Part shown: positions 16,301 through 26,254 of the stretch, in pieces
How positions within the stretch are numbered: position 1 is the first letter of the stretch
Layout: every line of letters starts with the position of its first letter
DNA from: Porticoccaceae bacterium
GTDB lineage: Bacteria > Pseudomonadota > Gammaproteobacteria > Pseudomonadales > Porticoccaceae
Direction: 5' to 3'
Length of the DNA stretch: 64,000 bases
NCBI GenBank assembly: GCA_024644595.1
Contig: JAHEHL010000004.1
Location: 139,224 to 203,223, forward strand
Notes under the pieces: model-generated
Seen by the model: only the letters and a program-made list of their open reading frames with translations
The model's database searches: none
Told to the model about the DNA's origin: nothing
Position numbers and translations under genes: made by a program

Positions 16301-17249
16301 GTTTAATCGCCAAACTGACTTCGCGGATCTCGCGCTCGCCGCTGAGAAAAACCAGCACATCACCCTGTTTTTGATTGCTGTGAATATCCTGCAGGCAATC
16401 GACAATCATCTGATCGCGATCACTCTCCAGGTCATCCGGATGGTTGTAGATAACCTCTACCGGAAAACTTCGCCCGGAAACTTCTACCACTGGAGCATCG
16501 TTAAAGTGTTTGGAAAATTTGCCAACGTCGATTGTCGCCGAGGTAATAATTATTTTCAGGTCGGGCCGCTGTGGCAGAAGATTCTTAAGGTAACCAAGCA
16601 AAAAATCGATATTCAGACTACGCTCGTGGGCCTCGTCGATAATAATTGTGTCGTAAGCACTGAGAAACCGATCACGCTGAATTTCAGCCAGCAAGATGCC
16701 GTCAGTCATCAGTTTCAGCAGGCTGTTGGGCGAGCTCTGATCGGAGAAACGCACCTGGTAACCTACGGCGCCGCCTAACTCAACGCCCAATTCCTCGGCA
16801 ATACGGTTGGCCACGGTGCGCGCCGCAATACGTCTCGGCTGAGTATGGCCAATCAGACCTTTGACACCGCGTCCGGCCTGCAGGCAGATCTTGGGCAGCT
16901 GGGTGGTCTTACCGGAACCGGTTTCACCCGCCACTACAATGACCTGATGTTTCACAAGAAGCTCGGCAATCTCATCGGCGCGAGCACTGACCGGGAGATC
17001 CGGATAGCTAAAATCGGGAACCATTTGCCGACGACGCTCTGTTAACGCCTGAGTTGCAAGCAGCGCCTCGTGCCACGTCTGCCACGCCGCGGTTATATCG
17101 ACACCACGCTTCCGCTGCTCTTGCATCTGTTGGAGTTGGCGGTGCAGGCGATATTTGTCGCGAGTGCTCGCAGCCTCTTCAAGCAGATGTTGGAGTTGTT
17201 GAAAGTCCTGCTCAGTGCTTGGCAGGTCGGTCGCTGGCAGATCTGTCAT
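13305..17249 (-). CDS. hrpA: ATP-dependent RNA helicase HrpA
   Basis: This is a 1314-residue DEAH-box helicase of the HrpA type, acting in the cytoplasm on RNA; HrpA is linked to mRNA processing and rescue of stalled ribosomes. Walker A GETGSGKT is at 108-115 and DEAH at 205-208, followed by SAT, the helicase C domain with QRAGRCGR, the HA2 and OB-fold domains, and the long C-terminal DUF3418-type region that distinguishes HrpA from HrpB. Length is normal (E. coli HrpA is 1300). It is 9 bp downstream of dnaQ on the same strand and may share its transcript. The stop is about 135 bp upstream of hvfA, so hvfA needs its own promoter or read-through. Confidence 0.96.
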   Translation of the reverse strand: MTDLPATDLPSTEQDFQQLQHLLEEAASTRDKYRLHRQLQQMQEQRKRGVDITAAWQTWHEALLATQALTERRRQMVPDFSYPDLPVSARADEIAELLVKHQVIVVAGETGSGKTTQLPKICLQAGRGVKGLIGHTQPRRIAARTVANRIAEELGVELGGAVGYQVRFSDQSSPNSLLKLMTDGILLAEIQRDRFLSAYDTIIIDEAHERSLNIDFLLGYLKNLLPQRPDLKIIITSATIDVGKFSKHFNDAPVVEVSGRSFPVEVIYNHPDDLESDRDQMIVDCLQDIHSNQKQGDVLVFLSGEREIREVSLAIKRAQLPHTEVVPLYARLSLAEQSKIFSPHRGRRVVLSTNVAETSLTVPGIRYVIDTGRARVSRYSFRTKVQRLPIEAISQASANQRAGRCGRVAEGICYRLYSEEDFQGRPEFTDPEIVRTNLAAVILQMLQLRIGDIRSFPFVDPPDPRLISDGFKLLEELQAVTSDGKLTHLGKRLVTIPLDPRFARMLLEAADNGCLAEVMIITSGLSIQDPRERPADKRQAADQCHRQWQEPNSDFLSLLNVWRHFEQQRQQLSSNQFSRYCKANYISYLRIREWRDLHHQVHTACRGLKLSYNSQPAEADAVHRSLLSGLLGQVGILQDKWEFLGTRNRKFFIFPGSGLSKKPPKWVMAGSLMETSKQFALTVAKIDSDWLEPLAAHLVKKSYSEPFYSKKSGQVMAKERQTLFGLSIVENKNRVYGQVAPREARNVFIQQALVEEGYRGKGAFYRHNHKLVEELQALEDRFRRRDLLAEQQVIFDFYDQRIPEGIYNLPAFEKWRKQAEAETPRLLMLEKEYLLLRVLSDHEQAQFPETISWQGICYQLRYHFQPGHSDDGVSAIVPLALLHQLPRYLFEWLVPGMLRDKCVALVKSLPKQTRRHFVPVPNYVDGFLSKVKPQDRPLTEVLAEHLRGISGVVIEPEQWRPESLDSWYQMNFVLEDEHGSRVAMARSLEQLQRDFKQQISAGLEQAADQSASRQGITEWDFDELPQEIALDHAGVSIKAWPALRDCGDSVALEVMDNPLQAEKVSREGQLRLALLRGREQVKYLNKHLLRGKDLALTAARIGERQQLVDALVSASFEKAIFLPSRSAEEIIVRDQQQFDQAFERGIAQVVGLAQDYAEVIVSLLPKLHELQKSLRSLGLPAIYAAEDIRHQLDWLFSKETLKSLSVEIVGQYPRYIRAIQVRLEKLTTQQSKDRDAIKEINALLMPCKDALVNDQPLSSELEAMLLDYCWLVEEYRVSLFAQQLKTRVPVSQKRLVKRWSEIDEQLKRFRVQAG

Positions 17250-17258
17250 CGATAGATA

Positions 17259-17975
17259 TCAGTCGCCGCTCATCCAAACACAATGCCCACTATTCTTGAC
17301 GATGGCATCGAGCTTTTGCTGATGCAGCACCAACTCTTCTTCATTCGCTTTGACCACTCGCAGCGGCGGGCGCTTGTCTGACAGACGACGAATACCGCTT
17401 TGCGCATTCACCTCACCACTGTCGGACGATTGCTGATCGCTGATATTGAGATTAACCTGACCACCGGTCATCAACAGATAGACGTCAGCGAGAATCTCCG
17501 CATCAAGAAGTGCGCCGTGAAGGTCTCGCTGGGAATTGTCGACCCCATACCGTTTGCATAAGGCGTCGAGATTATTTTTCTGCCCGGGATGCTTTTGCCT
17601 CGCGAGCGCCAAGGTATCAATGATCCGGCAGCTGCTCTCAATCTCTCGATAGATGCCACCAAGCTTGGCTATTTCATGATTGATAAAGCCAACATCGAAG
17701 GGTGCATTGTGGATGACCAGGTCGGCACCGTCGACAAATTCAAGAAACTCACGGGCGACCGTTGCAAACAGCGGTTTATCGATAAGGAATTCGTCGGTGA
17801 TACCATGCACCTCCATCGCACCTTCATCGACCTTGCGCTGAGGATTAATATACTGATGATAGTGCCGGCCGGTGAGCTTTCGCCCCACCAGCTCAACACA
17901 ACCAATTTCAATTATGCGATGGTCCTGAGAGGTTTCCAGGCCGGTAGTTTCTGTATCAAGAACAATCTGTCTCAT
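17259..17975 (-). CDS. dnaQ: DNA polymerase III epsilon subunit (3'-5' proofreading exonuclease)
   Basis: DnaQ is the proofreading subunit of the replicative polymerase. The 238-residue protein starts directly with Exo I, IVLDTETTGLE (catalytic D7 and E9). Exo II follows in VIHNAPFDVGFIN, and Exo III in the LHGALLDAEILADVY segment, with the DnaQ-type histidine and aspartate. The C-terminal tail, which binds the alpha subunit, ends in VVKNSGHCVW-like residues and includes QQKLDAI. The gene lies about 55 bp downstream of rnhA on the same strand. In E. coli dnaQ and rnhA are divergent, so the arrangement here is different although the neighbourhood is conserved. Confidence 0.95.
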   Translation of the reverse strand: MRQIVLDTETTGLETSQDHRIIEIGCVELVGRKLTGRHYHQYINPQRKVDEGAMEVHGITDEFLIDKPLFATVAREFLEFVDGADLVIHNAPFDVGFINHEIAKLGGIYREIESSCRIIDTLALARQKHPGQKNNLDALCKRYGVDNSQRDLHGALLDAEILADVYLLMTGGQVNLNISDQQSSDSGEVNAQSGIRRLSDKRPPLRVVKANEEELVLHQQKLDAIVKNSGHCVWMSGD

Positions 17976-18030
17976 GGTCTTTGTCGCTTATACAATGCTG
18001 TTTAACTAAAAAGGGTGACTTAAGGGTGAC

Positions 18031-18458
<428 letters not shown>

Positions 18459-18462
<4 letters not shown>

Positions 18463-19316
18463 TGTTTATCCTTAGCCGCGTCAGCCGCTGTTTGGCTTTG
18501 GTTATAGGCTTTACGCTTAAGGCCATTCGGCGCGCCATAGCTATTGGTCGCTCGTTTCCATACCGGTGCCGCACCATGAATACCGCGTGGCACTCGTTTT
18601 ACCGCATGGATCATATAGAAGTTACCCAGCGGGAAGCGAATCTTTTGGCAGGCTCGCTCCCAGCGACTGTCGTGCTCTACCCACTCAGGCGAATTCAGCG
18701 GCAAGTTATAGGCACCGTGTTCAATTTGTACGACTTGGAAGTTCAATAGTGAAAGCCAATCGCTTACCCGCCCCAACCGCAGGTTATGAAACTTGTATTG
18801 CGCGCGTTGGGAAAAAAGTTGCATGGGGTATTTCAACAATCCCATGGGGCCGTAGGGATTAAACAGACAGAGCAAGATATTCCCACCTGGCACAATCACC
18901 CGACTGGCCTCTGCCAAAACAGCCTTTGGTGAAACGGAAAACTCGATGGCATGATGCAGCAGCATTGCATCGATGGTCTCGGACCCGAGTGGCAAATCGG
19001 CATAATTTGCAAGTGCGGCATGACTGCCGTCAATTTCTGCGGGATGCAGACTGAAACGGTGAATCTGATCAAAACAGTCGAGCGTTTCGATGTCTTCACT
19101 AAGCCCCAGGCGCAACATCCGATAACCGGGAAAGGCGGGAAATTTATCACGTAACAGACGACGTTCATGTCGCAGTAGATAGCCAGCAAAGTCACTTTTT
19201 AACCAGCGCTGAATCTCTTCAGGCTGGGTACCCACACCACTCACTTTGAAGCGGTCTAAAAGCCCCCCATTGGTTACTTTGGATCGACCAGCCATGTTTA
19301 GAGGATCTAACGACAT
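18459..19316 (-). CDS. SAM-dependent methyltransferase, YafS-like
   Basis: This 285-residue protein resembles the class I methyltransferase encoded beside rnhA in many gammaproteobacteria (YafS). The SAM fold is recognisable from [26 protein letters not shown] (motif IV-like) and [20 protein letters not shown]. The glycine-rich motif I is poor, as in other YafS-type proteins, so catalytic activity is not certain. The last 40 residues are basic and probably disordered ([10 protein letters not shown]...). The substrate is unknown. It overlaps rnhA by 4 bp. An alternative start at 19295 is possible; neither has a clear ribosome-binding site. Confidence 0.85.
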
Positions 19317-19508
19317 ATTTTCGAGGCGCTTTTTTTAAGGAAGCTTTTGTTAATCAATCTTATTTTAATGACGATTTTAACCATCGGCTTATTATGTTCG
19401 CTAAGCACGGTAAAGGCCAGAGTGCGATTGTTTCGCCGCGGACTGATCGTTACAATTCCGCCCGAGGAGTGAACACACATTCCAAAGCACACTCAAAGAG
19501 GCACCAAC

Positions 19509-21098
19509 TTGTATTCTGAGCAACAACAGTCGTATTTTAAGCACGCCCTTCTAGCACTTGGCGTGACGCTTCTCATGCAAGGCTGTACGTCATTCCGTGA
19601 GCAAACTAGTGCCCCGCAAGTAGCAAGTACCGATGTGGCTGCGATCACTGCAACCCCTGCCGACCTTTCGGGCGATGACCTATCGCAACCAGATGAAATT
19701 GCGACATCACCTGAACAGCCGGTTACCCCAGTCGATCTGTGGCAGCGGCTGCGCGAAGGCTTTGCGCTGACAGACGAAGCGGTATCCGCTCAACAACTGC
19801 CAGCCAGTGTGGCCCTGCAACGTGATTGGTACCTGCGCAATCCGAGCTATCTGGAAACAGTATTTGCCCGTGCCAAACCATTTATCTTTTACGTCACCGA
19901 GCAACTCGACCAGGCCGGCCTACCGCTCGAACTGGCCCTGCTACCTATAGTTGAGAGCACCTATGACCCTCTCGCCTATTCCCATAGCCATGCGGTCGGA
20001 CTCTGGCAATTTATTCCTTCGACGGCCAAGTCACTGGGGCTGCGCCGAGATCGTTGGTACGACGGTCGCCGTGATGTCATTTATTCAACCCAAGCGGCGA
20101 TCACCTATCTGGAACAACTGAACAAGCGCTTTAAGGGTGACTGGCTCCTCGCTCTGGCTGCCTACAACTCTGGGCAAGGTTATGTCGGAAAATCGATCAA
20201 GCGCAACCGCAGAGCCGGTAAAAAGACCGATTTTTGGTCAATTTCCCTGCCTCGCGAGACACGCAACTATGTGCCGCAACTGCTCGCTCTCGCAGAACTG
20301 GTTCGTGACCCCGAGCGGTATAAGCTGACCCTGCCAGAGATGCCCAATCAGCCCTACTTTGAAGTGGTGGAAATTAGCTCACAAATTGATTTGGGCAATG
20401 TGATTGAGTTGACTGATATTGAGTTAACCGAGTTCACTCGCCTTAACCCCGCCTATCGCCGCTCACTCACACCACCTCAGGGCACCCATAGTCTGTTGTT
20501 GCCTGTCGGCACCGCAGGGCCACTGAGAGAACTGTTGGCCAACACAGACCCAAAGAGCTGGGTTCCACACACTGAGTACGCTGTGGCCAGCGGCGACACT
20601 TTATCTGAGATTGCGGCGCGCTTTGATATCCCGACCAGCTGGCTGCGTGATCGCAATAATCTGAAAAGCGATCGTTTACAGATTGGTCAAGTGTTATTGA
20701 TACCCCATGCAGCAGGTAATTCTAACTACCTAGATCAGGCAGCCAGTACGATCGAAGAACCAACTTACTATAACGTGCAGCCCGGCGATTCACTGTGGAC
20801 CATCGCCAGAAAATTTAACACCAGTATCAAGCGCCTGCGCGAGACCAATAAACTCTCCAGCAACATCTTGCAGGTTAATGATCGCCTGGTGGTGGGCAGC
20901 AAAGCCGTCGACCCCTCTTCTTCTGAACATGTCCGTAAACTTTCTTACAAGGTCAGGCGCGGCGACTCACTCTCGCTTATTGCCAGTCGGTTCGATATTG
21001 CTATTGCCGATATTACCCGCTGGAACAAAATTAGCCGCTCCGCATTACTCCAGCCGGGGCAGAAGCTGACGCTTTTTATCAATGCGCTGAAAATTTAA
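19509..21098 (+). CDS. mltD: Membrane-bound lytic murein transglycosylase D
   Basis: MltD is a lipoprotein that cleaves peptidoglycan glycan strands to form 1,6-anhydro ends. The 529-residue protein has a lipobox, LLMQGC with C26 as the lipidated residue. A GH23 transglycosylase domain follows at about 105-270: the catalytic Glu149 in PIVESTYDPLA, then AVGLWQFIPSTAK and ALAAYNSGQGYV. Three LysM repeats start near 358, 420 and 476 (each with a GD(T/S)L motif). The likely start is TTG 19509 after AAGAGG; no ATG lies before the signal peptide. It is divergent from the yafS-rnhA-dnaQ genes. A rho-independent terminator follows. Confidence 0.96.
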   Translation: MYSEQQQSYFKHALLALGVTLLMQGCTSFREQTSAPQVASTDVAAITATPADLSGDDLSQPDEIATSPEQPVTPVDLWQRLREGFALTDEAVSAQQLPASVALQRDWYLRNPSYLETVFARAKPFIFYVTEQLDQAGLPLELALLPIVESTYDPLAYSHSHAVGLWQFIPSTAKSLGLRRDRWYDGRRDVIYSTQAAITYLEQLNKRFKGDWLLALAAYNSGQGYVGKSIKRNRRAGKKTDFWSISLPRETRNYVPQLLALAELVRDPERYKLTLPEMPNQPYFEVVEISSQIDLGNVIELTDIELTEFTRLNPAYRRSLTPPQGTHSLLLPVGTAGPLRELLANTDPKSWVPHTEYAVASGDTLSEIAARFDIPTSWLRDRNNLKSDRLQIGQVLLIPHAAGNSNYLDQAASTIEEPTYYNVQPGDSLWTIARKFNTSIKRLRETNKLSSNILQVNDRLVVGSKAVDPSSSEHVRKLSYKVRRGDSLSLIASRFDIAIADITRWNKISRSALLQPGQKLTLFINALKI

Positions 21099-21133
21099 GT
21101 ACTCTAAAAGCGACAGATCCACAGACCAGAACC

Positions 21134-21168
21134 CAAAAAGCCAACAGACACAACCTGTTGGCTTTTTT
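21134..21168. terminator. Bidirectional rho-independent terminator between mltD and ppiD
   Basis: AAAAAGCCAACAG and CTGTTGGCTTTTT form a stem of 13 bp around a 7-nt loop, with T runs on both strands. It can end mltD on the plus strand and ppiD on the minus strand. Confidence 0.9.
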
Positions 21169-21206
21169 ATTCTTGGAACGTTCCGATGGTCTGAATACTC
21201 AAAACC

Positions 21207-23060
21207 CTAGCGCTCTATATCTGCATTACTCAGCAGCGCAGCCTGAACGGCCTGTAATTCTCGGCTACTAGTGGACGTAATACCGGCATAGACCAAACTG
21301 GCACGTTCTTGTTTGCCAAGTTTTTTGCTGTCACCGGATTCAACATCAGTTAATGCCACTACCACAAAATCTCCACTGCGTGTGTAGAAGCTTTCGATCA
21401 AATCATCCCTGGCTGTCGCAGGAAGCTGGAAAACAAAACGTTTAACTTCATTATTGACTCCAGGAGTGCTGCGCTTGGCATCCATTACTACCTGCCAATC
21501 AAGATCTTCACTTTTCGCTACAGCTTCAATTTGTTCACCGTCATTTATTCTTGCCAACAGCGCGGCACCACGTTGGGCAAGTCCACTACGAGCCACTTCG
21601 TCACGCAGCGAGCCCATGACGTCAGCTTTCACTTCGGCCAGGGTTTTCTGACGCGCGGGAATGTACTCATTGAGCTTGACCACGACATAACGATCGTCGC
21701 CCAAATCCAATACTTCGCTAGCGTAGTTATCCTCCCGTACCTCGGCACTAAAGGCCGCTTTGACCACCGCCGGATAAGCGGCGATACCAGACGCTCCATT
21801 GCGACCAAAGGGCTCTGAAACGTCGGCACTCAACTCGAGGTCAGCCGCGATTTCAGCAAGACTCTCGGCGTTGTAACTAAGCTCTTTCAGCTTTGCCAAC
21901 TTCTCAACCAGCCACACATCGACCTGCTCAGCAATCAAGTCCTGTTCAATTCGCGCTCGCTCGCTATCAAAGTCCACACTCTGCTGCTGGATATCCAGAA
22001 GTTTGATCAGATGGACGCCGCTATCGGTTTCTACCGGTGAGGATACTTCACCCACTTCGAGCGCGGCCAAGGCCGCCTCAAAGGCTTCAGGGAAGGTGTC
22101 ACCGGAGGTGTAACCCAGATCACCACCAAAGTCAGCAGAGCCTATATCCTGCGAGTAGGCTTTAGCTAGCTCTTCAAACGCCTCCCCCGCTGTCAATTTA
22201 CTATTAATTTCACTCAATAGAGCCTCGTCAGGATCTGACAGCAGAATATGCGCCGCATGACGCGAGACTGTTGAATCAAGGCTTGCCTGTTGTTCTTCAT
22301 AACGCGCCCTGATCTGCTCTTCAGTAACCTTCTGCCCCTCAAAGCGCGCAGGGCTGAGCTCCACATAGTCAACCACAACCTGCTCATCGGCCTGATAGCG
22401 TTGCAAGTTGGCCTGATAATACTCTTCAATTTGCTTATCACTCAGTGTCACCGCGTCCATCGCGGGCTGAAGAGGCAATGTTAAGTAGTAGTAGTCACGT
22501 TTTTGTTCTGTAATGCTGGCGAGCAAATCCAATTCTGCAGGTGTGACAAAACTGGACGTAACAAAACCTCGAATAAACTGCTCGATCAAGAGGTCGTCTT
22601 TTACCATCTCGAGAAAGGTTGCACTGGTGTAACCCTGATTGCGAACAGCATAGAGATAGAGATCCTGGTCAAAACGGCCGTCGTCTGATTGAAACGCCGG
22701 TGTATTAAGCAGAAGCTTGCCCGTCGTGCGCGAGGAGACTCCCATGCCACCGGATTTTGCCGCCTGCGAGAGCAATCGGCGGCCGATAAGTTGTTCCACT
22801 ACCTGCGGGCGGATTAATTCATCTTCGAGAAGCGCGGCATCAAGCCCTTCATTCTCACTGAGAATGCGTCGCTTTTCGTTACCAATGGCTTGCAATACGC
22901 TCAGCTCTGTTACACGTTCGCCATTGACCGTCACTGCAGTTTCAGCCGCAGTACCAGAGATTGACAAAGAACCGATGCCGGAGAAAGCGAAGACAATAGC
23001 GATCAAAATAACAATTCCGAATGCGATGCCCTTCATATTATTTCTGAAACTTTCCAACAT
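21207..23060 (-). CDS. ppiD: Periplasmic folding chaperone / peptidyl-prolyl isomerase PpiD
   Basis: PpiD is an inner-membrane-anchored periplasmic chaperone near the Sec translocon. The 617-residue protein has the typical start MLESFRNNMKGI, one transmembrane helix (about 11-33), a SurA-like N-terminal chaperone region, and a parvulin domain at about 266-358 (HAAHILLSD, then FGGDLGYTSGD, then VSSPVETDSGVHLIKL). A second degenerate parvulin-like region fills the C-terminus. Length is normal (E. coli 623). It is downstream of hup on the same strand, separated by a terminator, as in the clpX-lon-hup-ppiD order of E. coli and Pseudomonas. Confidence 0.95.
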   Translation of the reverse strand: MLESFRNNMKGIAFGIVILIAIVFAFSGIGSLSISGTAAETAVTVNGERVTELSVLQAIGNEKRRILSENEGLDAALLEDELIRPQVVEQLIGRRLLSQAAKSGGMGVSSRTTGKLLLNTPAFQSDDGRFDQDLYLYAVRNQGYTSATFLEMVKDDLLIEQFIRGFVTSSFVTPAELDLLASITEQKRDYYYLTLPLQPAMDAVTLSDKQIEEYYQANLQRYQADEQVVVDYVELSPARFEGQKVTEEQIRARYEEQQASLDSTVSRHAAHILLSDPDEALLSEINSKLTAGEAFEELAKAYSQDIGSADFGGDLGYTSGDTFPEAFEAALAALEVGEVSSPVETDSGVHLIKLLDIQQQSVDFDSERARIEQDLIAEQVDVWLVEKLAKLKELSYNAESLAEIAADLELSADVSEPFGRNGASGIAAYPAVVKAAFSAEVREDNYASEVLDLGDDRYVVVKLNEYIPARQKTLAEVKADVMGSLRDEVARSGLAQRGAALLARINDGEQIEAVAKSEDLDWQVVMDAKRSTPGVNNEVKRFVFQLPATARDDLIESFYTRSGDFVVVALTDVESGDSKKLGKQERASLVYAGITSTSSRELQAVQAALLSNADIER

Positions 23061-23100
23061 TTTTCTGTTCCTTGGTGCGGTATTTTTTGTCTATGTTATT

Positions 23101-23129
23101 AAAAAAGGCGCATCACCGATGCGCCTTTA
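23101..23129 (-). terminator. Rho-independent terminator after hup
   Basis: On the minus strand AAAGGCGCATC and GATGCGCCTTT form an 11-bp stem with a 4-nt loop, followed by a run of T. It lies between the hup stop and the ppiD start and should separate their transcription. Confidence 0.9.
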
Positions 23130-23155
23130 CCAAATAAAAATCTTTTGGCTATAAC

Positions 23156-23428
23156 TTAATTAACGGCGTCCTTCAACGCTTTACCAGCTTTAAAGCTAGG
23201 CACGTTAGCTGCTTTAATCTGGATTTCTTGACCTGTCTGCGGATTGCGACCAGCACGAGCTGCACGGTGCTTAACAGCGAAAGTACCAAAGCCAACCAAT
23301 GACACGGCATCGCCATTTTTCAGTGATCCAGTTACTGCTTCAAGAGCAGAGTCCAAAGCACGTCCTGCAGAAGCTTTAGAAATGTCTGCGCCAGCAGCAA
23401 TTGCGTCGATAAGTTCAGATTTATTCAC
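23156..23428 (-). CDS. hupB: DNA-binding protein HU, beta type
   Basis: HU is a 90-residue nucleoid protein that bends and compacts DNA as a dimer. The helical N-terminus is [20 protein letters not shown]. The beta-arm region carries [25 protein letters not shown], with the conserved R-x-x-R-N-P tip that inserts into the DNA minor groove. The start codon is GTG at 23428, preceded by GGGGA. Position between lon and ppiD identifies it as the hupB type. A strong terminator follows, and the 165-bp gap before it probably holds its own promoter. Confidence 0.96.
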   Translation of the reverse strand: MNKSELIDAIAAGADISKASAGRALDSALEAVTGSLKNGDAVSLVGFGTFAVKHRAARAGRNPQTGQEIQIKAANVPSFKAGKALKDAVN

Positions 23429-23593
23429 GGTGTTCCCCTTTTTTTGGAGTTAGTATTTCCTAGTCAGATAGAAAGGCTTTTGCGGACCAAACTCAGCACA
23501 CATAAGGTCTCAAGCTCAATCATGGTTACGTTATACCAATAGCCATTTCACGGGTCAAGCATCGTTTGCAGAAATGGCCATTTTCTTTTTTAT

Positions 23594-26008
23594 CTAGTGG
23601 GTACTGGGCCTAGAGGACTGTTGGTCCTGACTTTGCAAGGCGCTAGTGCGATTGTACTCTTCATCAGTCAGAGACTCTGGCGCATGCTCCAGTGCGATGG
23701 CCAGCACCTCGTCAATCCACTTCACCTGGCAAATTGTAAGGTCTGCTTTAATATTATCCGGTATCTCTTTCAAATCACTACCATTATCATCAGGAATAAT
23801 CACAGTGGTAATGCCGCCACGGTGAGCTGCGAGCAGTTTCTCCTTGAGCCCTCCGATCTTCAAAACCTGTCCGCGCAGGGTAATCTCGCCGGTCATGGCA
23901 ACATTGGCTTTCACCGGAATACCCGTCAAAACAGAAACCAGCGCCGTACACATACCGACACCCGCAGAGGGACCGTCTTTTGGTGTAGCACCCTCTGGTA
24001 CATGAATATGCAAGTCGTTCTCCTGGTGGAAATCCTTACGGATTCCCAGCGCTTTGGCTCGACTTCTGACCACCGTCAGGGCCGCCTGAATCGATTCCTG
24101 CATGACATCGCCGAGAGAGCCCGTTTTAATCACTCGCCCTTTGCCCGGGATGGCGGCAGATTCGATCGTCAGCAACTCACCGCCGACCTGAGTCCAGGCC
24201 AAGCCGGTCACCTGCCCTATCTGGTTCTCCGCTTCGGCGCGACCATAGTCAAAGCGTCGCACGCCAAGTAGTTTCTCAAGCTGTTCCGATCCGACCTTAT
24301 CAGTTGAAGATGCACCGTCGCGAACGTGCTCAGTGACGATTTTACGGCAGATCTTGGCAATATCACGATCTAGGCCACGCACACCCGCCTCGCGGGTATA
24401 GTATCTAATCGTGTCTTGCAGGGCATCTTGGCCAATTTCCAACTCACTGTCTTTCAAACCATTAGCTTTGCGTTGCTTGGGAACCAAGTACTTCTCCGCA
24501 ATAGCGACTTTTTCACCTTCGGTGTAACCGGGAATACGGATCACTTCCATACGATCAAGCAACGGGCCAGGGATATTCATCGAGTTCGCGGTGCAGATAA
24601 ACATCACATCAGAGAGGTCGTAATCCACTTCAAGATAGTGGTCGTTAAAGGTGTGATTCTGCTCCGGATCCAGCACCTCCAACAGTGCCGACGCTGGGTC
24701 ACCACGTTGATCCATGCCCATCTTGTCGATTTCATCGAGTAAAAACAGCGGATTTTTCACCTTCACTTTCGACAGCTTCTGAATCACCTTGCCCGGCAGA
24801 GAGCCTATATAGGTTCTACGATGCCCTCGAATTTCCGCTTCATCTCGCACACCGCCGAGACTCATACGAACAAACTGTCGTCCCGTCGCGCGCGCTATCG
24901 ATTCTCCGAGAGAGGTCTTGCCCACACCCGGAGGCCCAACCAGACAGAGCACTGGTCCTTTAATCTGCTTAACCCGATGCTGCACGGCGAGAAACTCTAA
25001 AATCCGCTCTTTGACCTCTTCCAAACCATGATGGTCTTGATCCAAGGTTTTCTGCGCCTCAACCAAATTGTGCTTAACTCGGCTGCGCTTTTTCCAAGGC
25101 ACGCCGATCATCCAGTCAATATAGTTCCGTAATACGGAGGCTTCCGCTGACATCGGCGACATCATTTTCAACTTGTTCAGCTCTGACTTGGTCTTTTCAA
25201 GTGCAGCCTTTGGCATACCGACTTCGTCGATTTTTGCTTCCAGCTGGTCAATTTCAGAACCGCCATCATCCATATCACCGAGCTCTTTTTGGATCGCCTT
25301 CATCTGCTCGTTGAGATAGTACTCGCGCTGGCTTTTTTCCATCTGCTTTTTGACTCGACCGCGGATACGCTGCTCGATCTGGAACAGGTCAATTTCCGAC
25401 TCCATCAGTCCCATCAGGTGCTCAAAACGCTCAGTCAGATCACCCACTTCAAGAACATCCTGCTTCTGTTCGATGCTCAACGTCATATGCGAGGCAATGG
25501 TATCCGCAAGACGATTGGCATCTTCTATGCCGCTGACAGTGGCGATCACTTCGGCCGGAATCTTTTTACTTAAATTGACATACTGCTCAAACAGCGACAT
25601 AGCCGAGCGCATTAACACTTCCGCCTCGCGCTCATCGAGATCGCCATCCACGATATCTTCAACCTGAGTCTGCATAAAACTTCCGCCATCTTCAGGCTTG
25701 ACCAAGCCAACCCGAGAGACGCCCTCGACCAGAACCTTCAAGGTTCCATCCGGCAGCTTCAGCATTTGCAGAATTGTCGCCAGCGTGCCAACCGCGTAGA
25801 CATCTTCGAGACTAGGATTATCATCTGCGGGGTTTTTCTGAGCCACCAACACTACCTGCTTGTCGGTTTCCATGGCATCTTCCAAGGCCGTAATCGACTT
25901 CTCGCGACCAACAAACAGCGGCACAACCATGTGTGGATAAACGACCACATCACGCAATGGCAACAGCGGATAGATAGTGTTTTGAGATTCAGTTTCAGCA
26001 GTAGCCAT
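23594..26008 (-). CDS. lon: ATP-dependent Lon protease
   Basis: Lon is a cytoplasmic AAA+ serine protease that degrades damaged and regulatory proteins. The 804-residue protein has the N-terminal substrate-binding domain (LPLRDVVVYPHMVVPLFVGR at 16-35), a coiled coil at about 215-250, Walker A GPPGVGKT at 358-365, Walker B LFLLDEIDKMG, and the protease domain with catalytic Ser in DGPSAGVGM and Lys in GGLKEKLLAA. I place the start at 26008 because AGAGGT precedes that ATG and the protein then begins like other Lons; a longer frame to 26041 adds 11 unsupported residues. It follows clpX with a terminator between them. Confidence 0.97.
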   Translation of the reverse strand: MATAETESQNTIYPLLPLRDVVVYPHMVVPLFVGREKSITALEDAMETDKQVVLVAQKNPADDNPSLEDVYAVGTLATILQMLKLPDGTLKVLVEGVSRVGLVKPEDGGSFMQTQVEDIVDGDLDEREAEVLMRSAMSLFEQYVNLSKKIPAEVIATVSGIEDANRLADTIASHMTLSIEQKQDVLEVGDLTERFEHLMGLMESEIDLFQIEQRIRGRVKKQMEKSQREYYLNEQMKAIQKELGDMDDGGSEIDQLEAKIDEVGMPKAALEKTKSELNKLKMMSPMSAEASVLRNYIDWMIGVPWKKRSRVKHNLVEAQKTLDQDHHGLEEVKERILEFLAVQHRVKQIKGPVLCLVGPPGVGKTSLGESIARATGRQFVRMSLGGVRDEAEIRGHRRTYIGSLPGKVIQKLSKVKVKNPLFLLDEIDKMGMDQRGDPASALLEVLDPEQNHTFNDHYLEVDYDLSDVMFICTANSMNIPGPLLDRMEVIRIPGYTEGEKVAIAEKYLVPKQRKANGLKDSELEIGQDALQDTIRYYTREAGVRGLDRDIAKICRKIVTEHVRDGASSTDKVGSEQLEKLLGVRRFDYGRAEAENQIGQVTGLAWTQVGGELLTIESAAIPGKGRVIKTGSLGDVMQESIQAALTVVRSRAKALGIRKDFHQENDLHIHVPEGATPKDGPSAGVGMCTALVSVLTGIPVKANVAMTGEITLRGQVLKIGGLKEKLLAAHRGGITTVIIPDDNGSDLKEIPDNIKADLTICQVKWIDEVLAIALEHAPESLTDEEYNRTSALQSQDQQSSRPSTH

Positions 26009-26198
26009 GATTACCTCTAAATTTTTGGGGGACCGATTCAAATGCTCAACCGGTTTATTTTATTCTTAGACTAGATATATTGGGCTTCGCCACGGAAAAA
26101 CAACCGTCAAAACGGGTTTTGCGGCAAATTTTTAATTTTAATCGTGGTCATGCGTCTTGGCTGCCTTTGTACTCAGAGCTGACAATAATCGCAGGCAT

Positions 26199-26222
26199 AA
26201 AAAAAGGCGACTCTCGCCGCCC
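26199..26222 (-). terminator. Rho-independent terminator after clpX
   Basis: On the minus strand GGCGA-gag-TCGCC is followed by a run of seven T. It lies about 35 bp after the clpX stop and before lon. Confidence 0.85.
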
Positions 26223-26254
26223 TTTTATGCCTTTAAACAGACATATGGTCAATT